From positions 5,615 through 32,386 of the forward strand of contig NZ_QSSH01000026.1 in the NCBI RefSeq assembly GCF_003438495.1: a stretch of DNA of 26,772 nucleotides. Reading direction: 5' to 3'. The DNA comes from Collinsella sp. TF05-9AC (GTDB taxonomy: Bacteria; Actinomycetota; Coriobacteriia; Coriobacteriales; Coriobacteriaceae). This document shows, one piece after another, positions 7,096 through 13,180 of the stretch. The translations under genes and the position numbers were made by a program. A model generated the notes under the pieces. That model made no database searches. It had not been told where the DNA came from and was given only the letters and a program-made list of their open reading frames with translations. Numbering within the stretch: position 1 is the stretch's first letter; each line of letters opens with the position of its first letter.

Positions 7096-7232
7096 TGCTT
7101 ATATTGCTAATTAGTATAAAGACCGTTCGCGGGTGAAAATCGACCGTTGACGGGTTTAACGTACTCGAAACGTTGGGCTGGGTAGGCCGGCGCTAGCTGG
7201 ATAACCCCAGGTCAGACCCTGCGCGCAATCCC

Positions 7233-8315
7233 CTATCGCACGAAGTACCAGGGGCTTTCCTGTACGGTGGGTTCCAGCGCAATGCCGGTGCGTTCCTTAA
7301 ACAGATCCATGTCCTGAGATTTTTCGGTCCACCACGCGTTGGGCTTAAAGGTCATGCTCTCAACGATATGGCCGACAAAGGCGCTGTTGCGCAGCTTGGA
7401 GAAGTCGGTGTTCATAATCAGGATGGACGCGAGCACCAGCACGATGCCCAGGACTTTAATCGCGCCGGCGGGCTCGGCGTAGACACCAATGCCCACCAGT
7501 ACGGTGACGACCGTCTCGAAAGACATTACGACGGGAACTTTCGATGTCTCGAGCCCCATGGACAGACCCTGCATATATAAGATGTAAGCAACGGCTGTGG
7601 GGATGAGTCCAAAGCCAAGGAACAGCAGCAGCAGCTGTGGCGACATTGCCGCGGCGACATCCGGCCACGGAGCCGCGATAGCTGCCATAACCGCACCGCC
7701 AAAAACAAAGCCCCAAAACGTGACAGCCAGCGGGTGGACCGTCTTGGTTGCTATTCGGCTAAACACCGCGAGCGACGCACCACAAAGGCCTGCAATCACG
7801 CCCGACGTGACGCCCCAAACCGAAAAATGAAAACCGGAAAGGTCGCCATTGGTCACTGCAAGCACGCAGCCTACGATGTTAAAGACAATGGCAACGAGCT
7901 TGTTGGGGGTCACGTCCTCGCGATAAAGCACGCGGCCGAGCATGACGCCAAACACCGGCGAGGTGTAGAGCAGCACCGAGGCCGTGGACATGCCCACCTC
8001 GCCCATGCACTCGTAATAGCAGGTGTTGGCGGCGGCCAAACCGACGATGCCGACAAGCGCACAGGGAACAAGCTCTTTAGGGCTTGCCTTGAACAGGGCC
8101 AGCGGACCCTGAGCCACGGTAGACCCCTCACCCGGACGGCAGCCCATAAACATCAGGACCGGCGCCAAGATAAGCGCTCCGACCAACAAGCGAAAGGCAG
8201 CCATGCTCTGGGACGAAACGCCCATGGCCGAGATGCCGTTTACAAAGATTCCGATGCTGCCCCACATAAGCGCGGCGATCAGCACCAGCACATAGCCCAG
8301 ATTGCTCTTCTTCAA
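7233..8315 (-). CDS. EamA/DMT-superfamily transporter
   Basis: Inner-membrane carrier of 360 residues with about ten hydrophobic helices arranged as two EamA repeats. The first (~6-155) starts 'YVLVLIAALMWGSIGIFVNG'. The second (~165-300) contains 'PTAVAYILYMQGLSMG' and 'PVVMSFETVVTVLVG', typical of RhaT/YdcZ-like exporters. An unusual hydrophilic tail of ~60 residues follows the last helix. The start is TTG at 8315, placed after GAGGAGG. Upstream, TTGAAA and TATAAC elements flank a third copy of the GntR-1-like site, so it may be co-regulated with the PTS. Substrate cannot be read; efflux of a metabolite or amino compound is plausible for this family. Confidence 0.88.
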   Translation of the reverse strand: MKKSNLGYVLVLIAALMWGSIGIFVNGISAMGVSSQSMAAFRLLVGALILAPVLMFMGCRPGEGSTVAQGPLALFKASPKELVPCALVGIVGLAAANTCYYECMGEVGMSTASVLLYTSPVFGVMLGRVLYREDVTPNKLVAIVFNIVGCVLAVTNGDLSGFHFSVWGVTSGVIAGLCGASLAVFSRIATKTVHPLAVTFWGFVFGGAVMAAIAAPWPDVAAAMSPQLLLLFLGFGLIPTAVAYILYMQGLSMGLETSKVPVVMSFETVVTVLVGIGVYAEPAGAIKVLGIVLVLASILIMNTDFSKLRNSAFVGHIVESMTFKPNAWWTEKSQDMDLFKERTGIALEPTVQESPWYFVR

Positions 8316-8354
8316 CGCAGCCTCCTCGGTATTGTTTCCAATATGTTTCGTGCT

Positions 8355-8367
8355 ACGTTATAGTCGT
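8355..8367. promoter_or_regulatory. candidate GntR-1 operator, site 3
   Basis: ACGTTATAGTCGT lies 40-52 bases upstream of the DMT start codon. It overlaps the likely -10 region (TATAAC on the minus strand) and matches the reverse complement of site 1 in 11 of 13 positions. Confidence 0.45.
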
Positions 8368-8405
8368 TATATACATTTTTCAAGACACAAATCGGTGAGC
8401 GGAAA

Positions 8406-8440
8406 AGTGATCCGTTTTCCTCCGTCCCCAGCGGATTACT
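8406..8440. repeat. gene-end hairpin with GGGGAC core, copy c
   Basis: AGTGATCCG (8406-8414) pairs with CGGATTACT (8432-8440) with one G-U wobble. The minus-strand loop contains CTGGGGACGGAGG. It resembles the cores at 2508, 4340 and 10467 in GGGGAC only, so membership of the same family is tentative. Confidence 0.4.
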
Positions 8441-8445
8441 TGGCG

Positions 8446-8510
8446 GTTGCGGTGAAATAGTTCCTAAATAGAGGCTTCAAACCCCCAAGCAGGAACTATT
8501 CCACCGCAAC
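8446..8510 (-). terminator. long 20-bp stem-loop behind SIS-2
   Basis: GTTGCGGTGAAATAGTTCCT (8446-8465) pairs with 8491-8510; the only mismatch is a G-U wobble in the minus-strand RNA, which suggests transcription from that strand. The loop (8466-8490) is 25 bases, including GGGGGTTTGAAGCC on the minus strand. It follows the SIS-2 stop by 36 bases, so it likely ends or protects that transcript. No T run follows. Confidence 0.55.
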
Positions 8511-8546
8511 TTATGAGGACATCGAGCTGTTAGGCCGCTCTATCCC

Positions 8547-9539
8547 CTAGTAGTCCAGCTTCCACATGTAGCGGCGCGTCATGTAGTCCTTGTGCGTGAC
8601 GGCAGAGAGCGCGCGCATGTACACATTGTTGAGGATCGGGGCGAAGATCAGGTGGTTGAAGTACTCGCTCACGCTGTCCTTGATGTCGTTGAGGCCGAGC
8701 TCCTTGGCGTCGAGCTGATAGACGCGCTCGCCACCGTACTGGTTGACGAAGCGGATGCCGCGCTCGTCGTTGCAGCGGCTGCGGCCGACGCTAATGAGCT
8801 GGAACAGCGAGGTGCGCTTGTCCAGGATCTCGAAGGGGCCATGGAAGAAGTCGCAGGTGTTGATGGTGCAGGAGTCGATCTGCAGCATCTCCTGCACGTT
8901 GCAGATGCTAAAGACGTAGGCGGCACCAAAGAGCGGGCCCTGGGCCATGACGTTGATGCAGGGCTTGTCGGCGTTCTGCTCGGCCCACTTGGCAGCGAGC
9001 GGACGGGTGTACTCGACGGCCTTGCGATAGATGGGGTCGACCAAGTCGAACGCGGCCATAGCGGTCTCGTACTCGGCATAGCCCTCGGTCTGCTGCGTAA
9101 GCTCCATGGCGATCATGGTCACGACGGCAGAGTTGGTGCGAGCCATGCAAGACTCGTCGACGGCCAGACTGTCGTACTGGATCTTGTAGTCGCAGACCTC
9201 GGTGAGGCCGGACTCGTCAACATAGATGGCGATGGTGCTGGCGCCGTGGTCCTTGGCGACCTGGGCGGCGACGATGGTCTCCTTGGTGCCGCGCATGGAC
9301 ACGACGACGGCCAGGGTGTTCTCGTTGACATAGGCGGGCGTGGCGTGCACGAACTCATTGCTGGTGTAGCTGGAGCTCACGACCTGCGTGGCCTCGTGCT
9401 CCATAAAGTACTGGGCAGGATAGTTGCCGCCGTTGGATCCGCCGGCGCCAATCCACACGACGCGCTTGATGCCGCGCTTGTCTGCCTTGTCGGCCAAAAC
9501 CTGGGAGACGACGTCCTTAACCTGTTCCTGAGTAGTCAT
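8547..9539 (-). CDS. FrlB-like SIS-domain sugar-phosphate deglycase (SIS-2)
   Basis: Cytosolic enzyme of 330 residues, a diverged paralogue of SIS-1. Shared marks are the first SIS motif 'WIGAGGSNGGNYPAQYF', 'SMRGTKETIVAAQVA' in place of the GGSTPET loop, the middle 'QQTEGYAEYE', 'NTCDFFHGPFEI', and the C-terminal RRYMWKLDY. Where SIS-1 and E. coli FrlB have Glu in 'GEYFHGP/GEFRHGP', this protein has Asp ('CDFFHGP'), so substrate or mechanism may differ. The ATG at 9539 follows GAAAGG. It is divergent from GntR-2 across a 205-base region with repeated candidate operators. Two FrlB-like enzymes near one mannose-class PTS resemble the gfrE/gfrF pair; the actual substrate is unproven. Confidence 0.78.
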   Translation of the reverse strand: MTTQEQVKDVVSQVLADKADKRGIKRVVWIGAGGSNGGNYPAQYFMEHEATQVVSSSYTSNEFVHATPAYVNENTLAVVVSMRGTKETIVAAQVAKDHGASTIAIYVDESGLTEVCDYKIQYDSLAVDESCMARTNSAVVTMIAMELTQQTEGYAEYETAMAAFDLVDPIYRKAVEYTRPLAAKWAEQNADKPCINVMAQGPLFGAAYVFSICNVQEMLQIDSCTINTCDFFHGPFEILDKRTSLFQLISVGRSRCNDERGIRFVNQYGGERVYQLDAKELGLNDIKDSVSEYFNHLIFAPILNNVYMRALSAVTHKDYMTRRYMWKLDY

Positions 9540-9577
9540 CGTGCATCAGCCTTTCTTCTCGTTTGATGCTCTCGATG

Positions 9578-9729
9578 GCATACAAGTTACATACATGTTT
9601 TGGTTATGTCGACTAGTTGTATGCTATATTTATCTTAGAATTTTTGCTGATGCGGTTTTTGATAATTGGCTACCAGCTGTTTTGTTGTCGTATTGAATAC
9701 ATGCTTGCTTAGATAAGCATACAAGTTAG
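9578..9729. promoter_or_regulatory. divergent SIS-2/GntR-2 control region with repeated GCATACAA sites
   Basis: GCATACAAGTTAC (9578-9590) and GCATACAAGTTAG (9717-9729) are direct repeats. An inverted copy, CTAGTTGTATGC, lies at 9613-9624, and a looser inverted pair ATGCTT...AAGCAT spans 9701-9720. The last direct repeat lies between a possible -35 (TTGCTT, 9705) and -10 (GATATA, 9729) for GntR-2. This pattern suits GntR-2 binding that controls both itself and SIS-2. Confidence 0.55.
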
Positions 9730-9744
9730 ATATAGGCTGATCGC

Positions 9745-10467
9745 ATGAACGCTTCATCTAAAAAGAAACTGAGCCAATACGAGCGCTTGGCGGGTACGCT
9801 TCGCGACCGCATCGCCGCCGGCACCTACGCGCGCGGAGACAAGCTGCCGTCCGAGATGGAACTCATGGACGAATCGGGGCTGTCGCGTAGCACCGTACGC
9901 CACGCCCTTAAGGTGCTCGTTGACGAGGGCCTGGTGCGCACCGAGCGCGGGCGTGGCGCCTTTGTGGCCGACACGCCGGCGCTCCACGAGAACAACCTGG
10001 TGTTTTCGAGCTACACGACACAGGTCCAGGGTCAGGGTATGAAGCCCACCACGCGCACGGTGGACTCGGGCTTTGCCAAGGCCGCGGGCAATGCGGCCAA
10101 GTTCTTCGATGTCGCCGTGGGCAGCAAGCTCGTCAAACTTGTCCGCCTGCGTTATCTGGACGATGCGCCGCTGTGCCTGGAGACCACCTATCTACCACCG
10201 AGCTTTGAAGCGCTCATCGATCGCGATATCAACGGTTCGCTCTACGCCACGCTGCGCCAGGAATTCCATCGCGCGCCGGCACAGGGACATAAGACCTTTG
10301 AGGTGTGCTATGCCTCGCAAAACGAGGCGTTTTTGCTCAACGTTGGGCGCGGGCAGGCGCTGATCCTGATCACCGACTACGTGTACGACACCGACGGCCG
10401 ACCGCTCCATGTCTCCAAGCGCATCCAGCGCACCGACCGTGCCAAATACACCGAGCCCATCGGCTAA
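9745..10467 (+). CDS. GntR-family regulator with UTRA domain (GntR-2)
   Basis: Transcription factor of 240 residues and the only plus-strand gene. The winged helix occupies ~10-78 ('LPSEMELMDESGLSRSTVRH', 'GRGAFVAD'). The UTRA effector domain spans ~95-235 and ends with 'YVYDTDGRPLHVSKRIQR'. It differs from GntR-1 in most UTRA residues, so the effectors probably differ. The ATG at 9745 has no strong Shine-Dalgarno, only AGG in TATAGG. It is divergent to SIS-2 and convergent with the GNAT gene, whose stop lies 21 bases away. It is the likely local regulator of SIS-2. Confidence 0.9.
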   Translation: MNASSKKKLSQYERLAGTLRDRIAAGTYARGDKLPSEMELMDESGLSRSTVRHALKVLVDEGLVRTERGRGAFVADTPALHENNLVFSSYTTQVQGQGMKPTTRTVDSGFAKAAGNAAKFFDVAVGSKLVKLVRLRYLDDAPLCLETTYLPPSFEALIDRDINGSLYATLRQEFHRAPAQGHKTFEVCYASQNEAFLLNVGRGQALILITDYVYDTDGRPLHVSKRIQRTDRAKYTEPIG

Positions 10468-10501
10468 CCTGCCAAAATAAACCTGTCCCTAAATGGTAGG
10501 T
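10467..10501. repeat. gene-end hairpin with GGGACAG core, copy d
   Basis: ACCTGCCA (10467-10474) pairs with TGGTAGGT (10494-10501), one G-U. The minus-strand loop contains AGGGACAGGTTTA. It bridges the convergent ends of GntR-2 and the GNAT gene and overlaps the last codons of the GNAT gene, so it may serve as a shared bidirectional terminator. Confidence 0.5.
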
Positions 10502-11079
10502 TTGGGGAGGTCGGGGAACCAGGTTGGTTTGGGTTGGTTGGGGACGCGCTCGGCTAGGACCAACTCCATCCAGCACATGTCGTACCAGCGGCCGAACTTT
10601 TGGGCGCAGCGGTCAAAGGCGCCCACCAGGCGATACCCCATATGGGCATGGAAGTCCTGGCTGTTGTGCGTCAGGTACTCATCGTCCTTGTCGTGCGGCA
10701 CGGCGATGAGGGCGCACATGTTGGTGATACCCATCGCGATCAGGCATTGCTTAAGCGCGTCATGCAGCTTGCGGCCCAGCCCGCCGTGGCGCACATCACG
10801 CGCCAGGTAGATCGATGTCTCGACCGACCAGTCGTATGCCTCGCGGCTGTTGAGCGGACTCACATAGGCATAGCCTACCGGACGCCCGTCCAGTTCCATC
10901 ACCAGATACGGATAGCGCTTGAGCGTGCGCTCGATGCGCCCGGCGAACTCCTCAACGCTCGGCACCTCATATTCGCAGGTAATCGCCGTCTGGCGCACAT
11001 ACGGCTCATAGATGGCAAGCAACGCCGACGCGTCATCGGGCGTCGCCAGGCGAATCGTCGGCTCGGACATCTCGGTCAT
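10489..11079 (-). CDS. GNAT-family N-acetyltransferase (phosphinothricin-type)
   Basis: Acetyl-CoA-dependent acyltransferase of ~196 residues. After 'TIRLATPDDASALLAIYEPYV' the fold follows the bar/pat-like GNAT plan: 'VEEFAGRIERTLKRYPYLV', 'GYAYVSPLNSREAYDWSVE', the acetyl-CoA loop 'RHGGLGRKLHDAL' (Q/RxxGxG/A type), and 'GYRLVGAFDRCAQKFGRWYD' near the end. The ATG at 11079 after AGAAGGG is preferred; the frame stays open to 11148 but runs into the terminator of the preceding gene. The final 15 residues are Pro/Lys/Trp-rich and coded partly by the repeat at 10467-10501, a probable late extension. Substrate unknown; family members acetylate amino-acid-like amines such as methionine derivatives. 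Confidence 0.85.
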   Translation of the reverse strand: MTEMSEPTIRLATPDDASALLAIYEPYVRQTAITCEYEVPSVEEFAGRIERTLKRYPYLVMELDGRPVGYAYVSPLNSREAYDWSVETSIYLARDVRHGGLGRKLHDALKQCLIAMGITNMCALIAVPHDKDDEYLTHNSQDFHAHMGYRLVGAFDRCAQKFGRWYDMCWMELVLAERVPNQPKPTWFPDLPKPTI

Positions 11080-11104
11080 ACAACCCTTCTCCCCCAAAAG
11101 CAAA

Positions 11105-11139
11105 GGCCGCCCTGCGCCAAGCTCAGGCGCAGGGCGGCC
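11105..11139 (-). terminator. terminator after the aldolase-like gene
   Basis: Perfect 14-bp stem GGCCGCCCTGCGCC (11105-11118) with 11126-11139. On the minus strand it lies 18 bases after the stop codon and is trailed by TTTGCTTTT. Confidence 0.85.
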
Positions 11140-11157
11140 CCTTGTCATTACATCAGG

Positions 11158-12183
11158 CTACAGGACAGCCGCCAACGCGTCGATGTCCTCCCGCGTCGTG
11201 GCCCAGCTGGTGCAAAAGCGCACCACCGTGTGGGTCTCGTCGTACTTTTCCCAGTACTCGATCGCCGCATGCTCGCGAATGCGGGCCATGTCCTCGTTGG
11301 GCAGAATCACAAACTGCTGGTTTGTGGGCGTCTCCAAAAAGAACTGGTAACCGCGCTCGTGCAGCACACGACGTAGCGCCTGGGCCGTCTCAATCGCCTG
11401 TCGACCAATCTCAAAATACAGGCCATCGGTAAAGAGCGCCTCAAACTGCACACCCGTCAGGCGGCCCTTGGCGAGCAGTGCGCCATGCTGCTTAATTCGC
11501 GGAATGGGGTGCGCCGGGGCGTGCATGCCACAGAACACCACAGCCTCGCCGCAGAGCGCACCACACTTGGTGCCGCCGATGTAGAACACGTCACACAGCT
11601 GCGCCAGCTCGGGCAGGGTAATATCGCACTCATCGGACGCCAACGCATAGGCCAGGCGGGCGCCGTCCACAAACAGCGGAATCTCACGCTTCTGGCATAC
11701 CGCATGAATCGCCGCGAGCTCGGCCTTGGAGTACAGCGTGCCGTACTCGGTCGATAGGCTCACATACACGGCACCCGGGAACACCGTGTGCTCGTAGCTC
11801 TCGTTTTCGTAGAACACCTGGATATAGTTCTCGAGGTCCTCGGCGTGCATCTTGCCCTCGTAGCCGGGGATGGTGAGCACCTTGTGGCCGCCAAACTCGA
11901 TAGCGCCCGCCTCGTGACAGGCGACGTGGCCAGTCTCAGCAGCAACGACGCCCTCGTAGGGCGCAAGCAGCATGTCGATCACCGTCGCGTTGGCCTGCGT
12001 GCCGCCCACCAGAAAAAACACGTCGGCATCAGGGGCCTGGCAGGCCTCGCGAATAAGTTGCTTGGCGCGCTCGGTGTGCGCATCGGTACCGTAGCCGGGC
12101 TGCGGCTCCATATTGGTGTCGACGAGCGCCTGCAGCACTGCCGGATGTGCGCCGTGGGAATAATCGTTGTTAAACGCGAGCAT
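11158..12183 (-). CDS. low-specificity threonine aldolase-like PLP enzyme
   Basis: Fold-type I PLP enzyme of 341 residues in the beta-eliminating lyase/threonine aldolase family, which cleaves L-threonine or allo-threonine to glycine and acetaldehyde. Visible landmarks are 'FLVGGTQANATV' (~57-68, phosphate cup), His86 in 'ETGHVACHEAGA' (ring-stacking position), 'PLFVDGARLAYAL' (~169-181, Asp173 to the pyridine N), and the Schiff-base Lys206 in 'YIGGTKCGAL'. The ATG at 12183 is preceded by GAGAGG. It lies 45 bases after PAP2 on the same strand and has its own terminator, so it may be the distal gene of a unit starting upstream. Specificity for L- or allo-threonine cannot be told. Confidence 0.85.
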   Translation of the reverse strand: MLAFNNDYSHGAHPAVLQALVDTNMEPQPGYGTDAHTERAKQLIREACQAPDADVFFLVGGTQANATVIDMLLAPYEGVVAAETGHVACHEAGAIEFGGHKVLTIPGYEGKMHAEDLENYIQVFYENESYEHTVFPGAVYVSLSTEYGTLYSKAELAAIHAVCQKREIPLFVDGARLAYALASDECDITLPELAQLCDVFYIGGTKCGALCGEAVVFCGMHAPAHPIPRIKQHGALLAKGRLTGVQFEALFTDGLYFEIGRQAIETAQALRRVLHERGYQFFLETPTNQQFVILPNEDMARIREHAAIEYWEKYDETHTVVRFCTSWATTREDIDALAAVL

Positions 12184-12228
12184 GGCAATCCTCTCTTACC
12201 GGGTATCGGCCAGATGATTCAAACGGAG

Positions 12229-13092
12229 CTATTGTACGCCGTTGGGATAGGCAATGCGCGCGGCAAGGCACTCAAGTGCCAGTACCAGGGCAAAACCGCA
12301 GCTCACGTCACTCAAAAAGTGCGCACCTATCACGATGCGCCCAAAGGCGACGAGCGCCGCGATCACAGCCGCCGCCCAAAAAATCACGCGGCGACGCGAC
12401 GGTTTTTCCTTAAAGGCTGCCGCGGGAAGCCCGGCGAGCATAAGGCCGATCGCCGCATGCGCCGTGTGTCCGCTCGCAAACGACTTGAACCCGTCCTTGA
12501 TCACGCCGGCGGCGATATAGGTCCACTTGTCGGGATTGCCGATCACCCACCACGGCTGAAAATTGAGCCCCGGCGTGACCTCGATCACGCGCATGCGCGG
12601 GCGCGACCACAGTGGCTTGACGATCACGTTGAGGATGATGGCCTGAGCGATCCACACGGCAAGCACCATCAACGCCCAGCGCGTGAGTTCGTCGGGCTCG
12701 GTCGTGCGCGTGAGGCGATAGACGATAAGGTTGGCAGCGATGACCAGCACAAACGTCAGCACCAACTGAGCCGCAATGAGTTTACCGCCAACCCTCAGGG
12801 ACGAAACGATCTCGTAGCCGGTCAGGCCAACGTTGACGAGGATGCCGAGCGCGGCAAGCCATTTGCTCCCCCTGGAGTCGGGACGCACCGCGCGCACGAG
12901 CATAACGCCCGCGATGCTCGCCGTCAGCTCAAACGGCAACTCGCCAGCGGCCTCGATAAAGCGGCCGTACATGCTGCCGATGTTGAACAGCGCGCTCGAG
13001 ATCTGATAATCGAAGAAACTGCCCACGCCCAGACAAAGACACAGGACAACCGCGATAGCGGCGGCGTCTTTCTTGTAGATGTACCCGAACAT
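12229..13092 (-). CDS. PAP2-family membrane phosphatase
   Basis: Membrane-bound acid phosphatase of the PAP2/vanadium-haloperoxidase fold, 287 residues. All three catalytic motifs are present: KPLWSRPR (C1, ~residue 160), FASGHTAH (C2, ~207) and RIVIGAHFLSD (C3, ~253) with its final Asp. Hydrophobic helices before and between the motifs suggest six or seven spans with the active site facing outward. Such enzymes dephosphorylate phosphatidate, phosphatidylglycerophosphate or undecaprenyl pyrophosphate; which one is not evident. The ATG at 13092 follows GAAAGG. It is downstream of mfd, separated by a strong hairpin. Confidence 0.88.
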   Translation of the reverse strand: MFGYIYKKDAAAIAVVLCLCLGVGSFFDYQISSALFNIGSMYGRFIEAAGELPFELTASIAGVMLVRAVRPDSRGSKWLAALGILVNVGLTGYEIVSSLRVGGKLIAAQLVLTFVLVIAANLIVYRLTRTTEPDELTRWALMVLAVWIAQAIILNVIVKPLWSRPRMRVIEVTPGLNFQPWWVIGNPDKWTYIAAGVIKDGFKSFASGHTAHAAIGLMLAGLPAAAFKEKPSRRRVIFWAAAVIAALVAFGRIVIGAHFLSDVSCGFALVLALECLAARIAYPNGVQ

Positions 13093-13128
13093 GCTTTCCT
13101 TTCGATGGGGCTGGAATCAACCTGCGAG

Positions 13129-13168
13129 GTGGCGGGGCAAAGAACAACTGGTAGCTCTGCCCCGCCAC
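13129..13168 (-). terminator. hairpin after mfd
   Basis: GTGGCGGGGCA (13129-13139) pairs perfectly with 13158-13168, loop of 18 bases. It lies just past the mfd stop codon on the minus strand. The following bases (CCTCGCAGG) lack a T run, so read-through into PAP2 is possible. Confidence 0.6.
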
Positions 13169-13180
13169 GCCCCCTACTTG

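Noticed and set aside
7154..7178. ACGTACTCGAAACGT as another GntR-1 site
   Set aside because: The spacing between the ACGT halves is seven bases instead of five, and the TATA core is missing.
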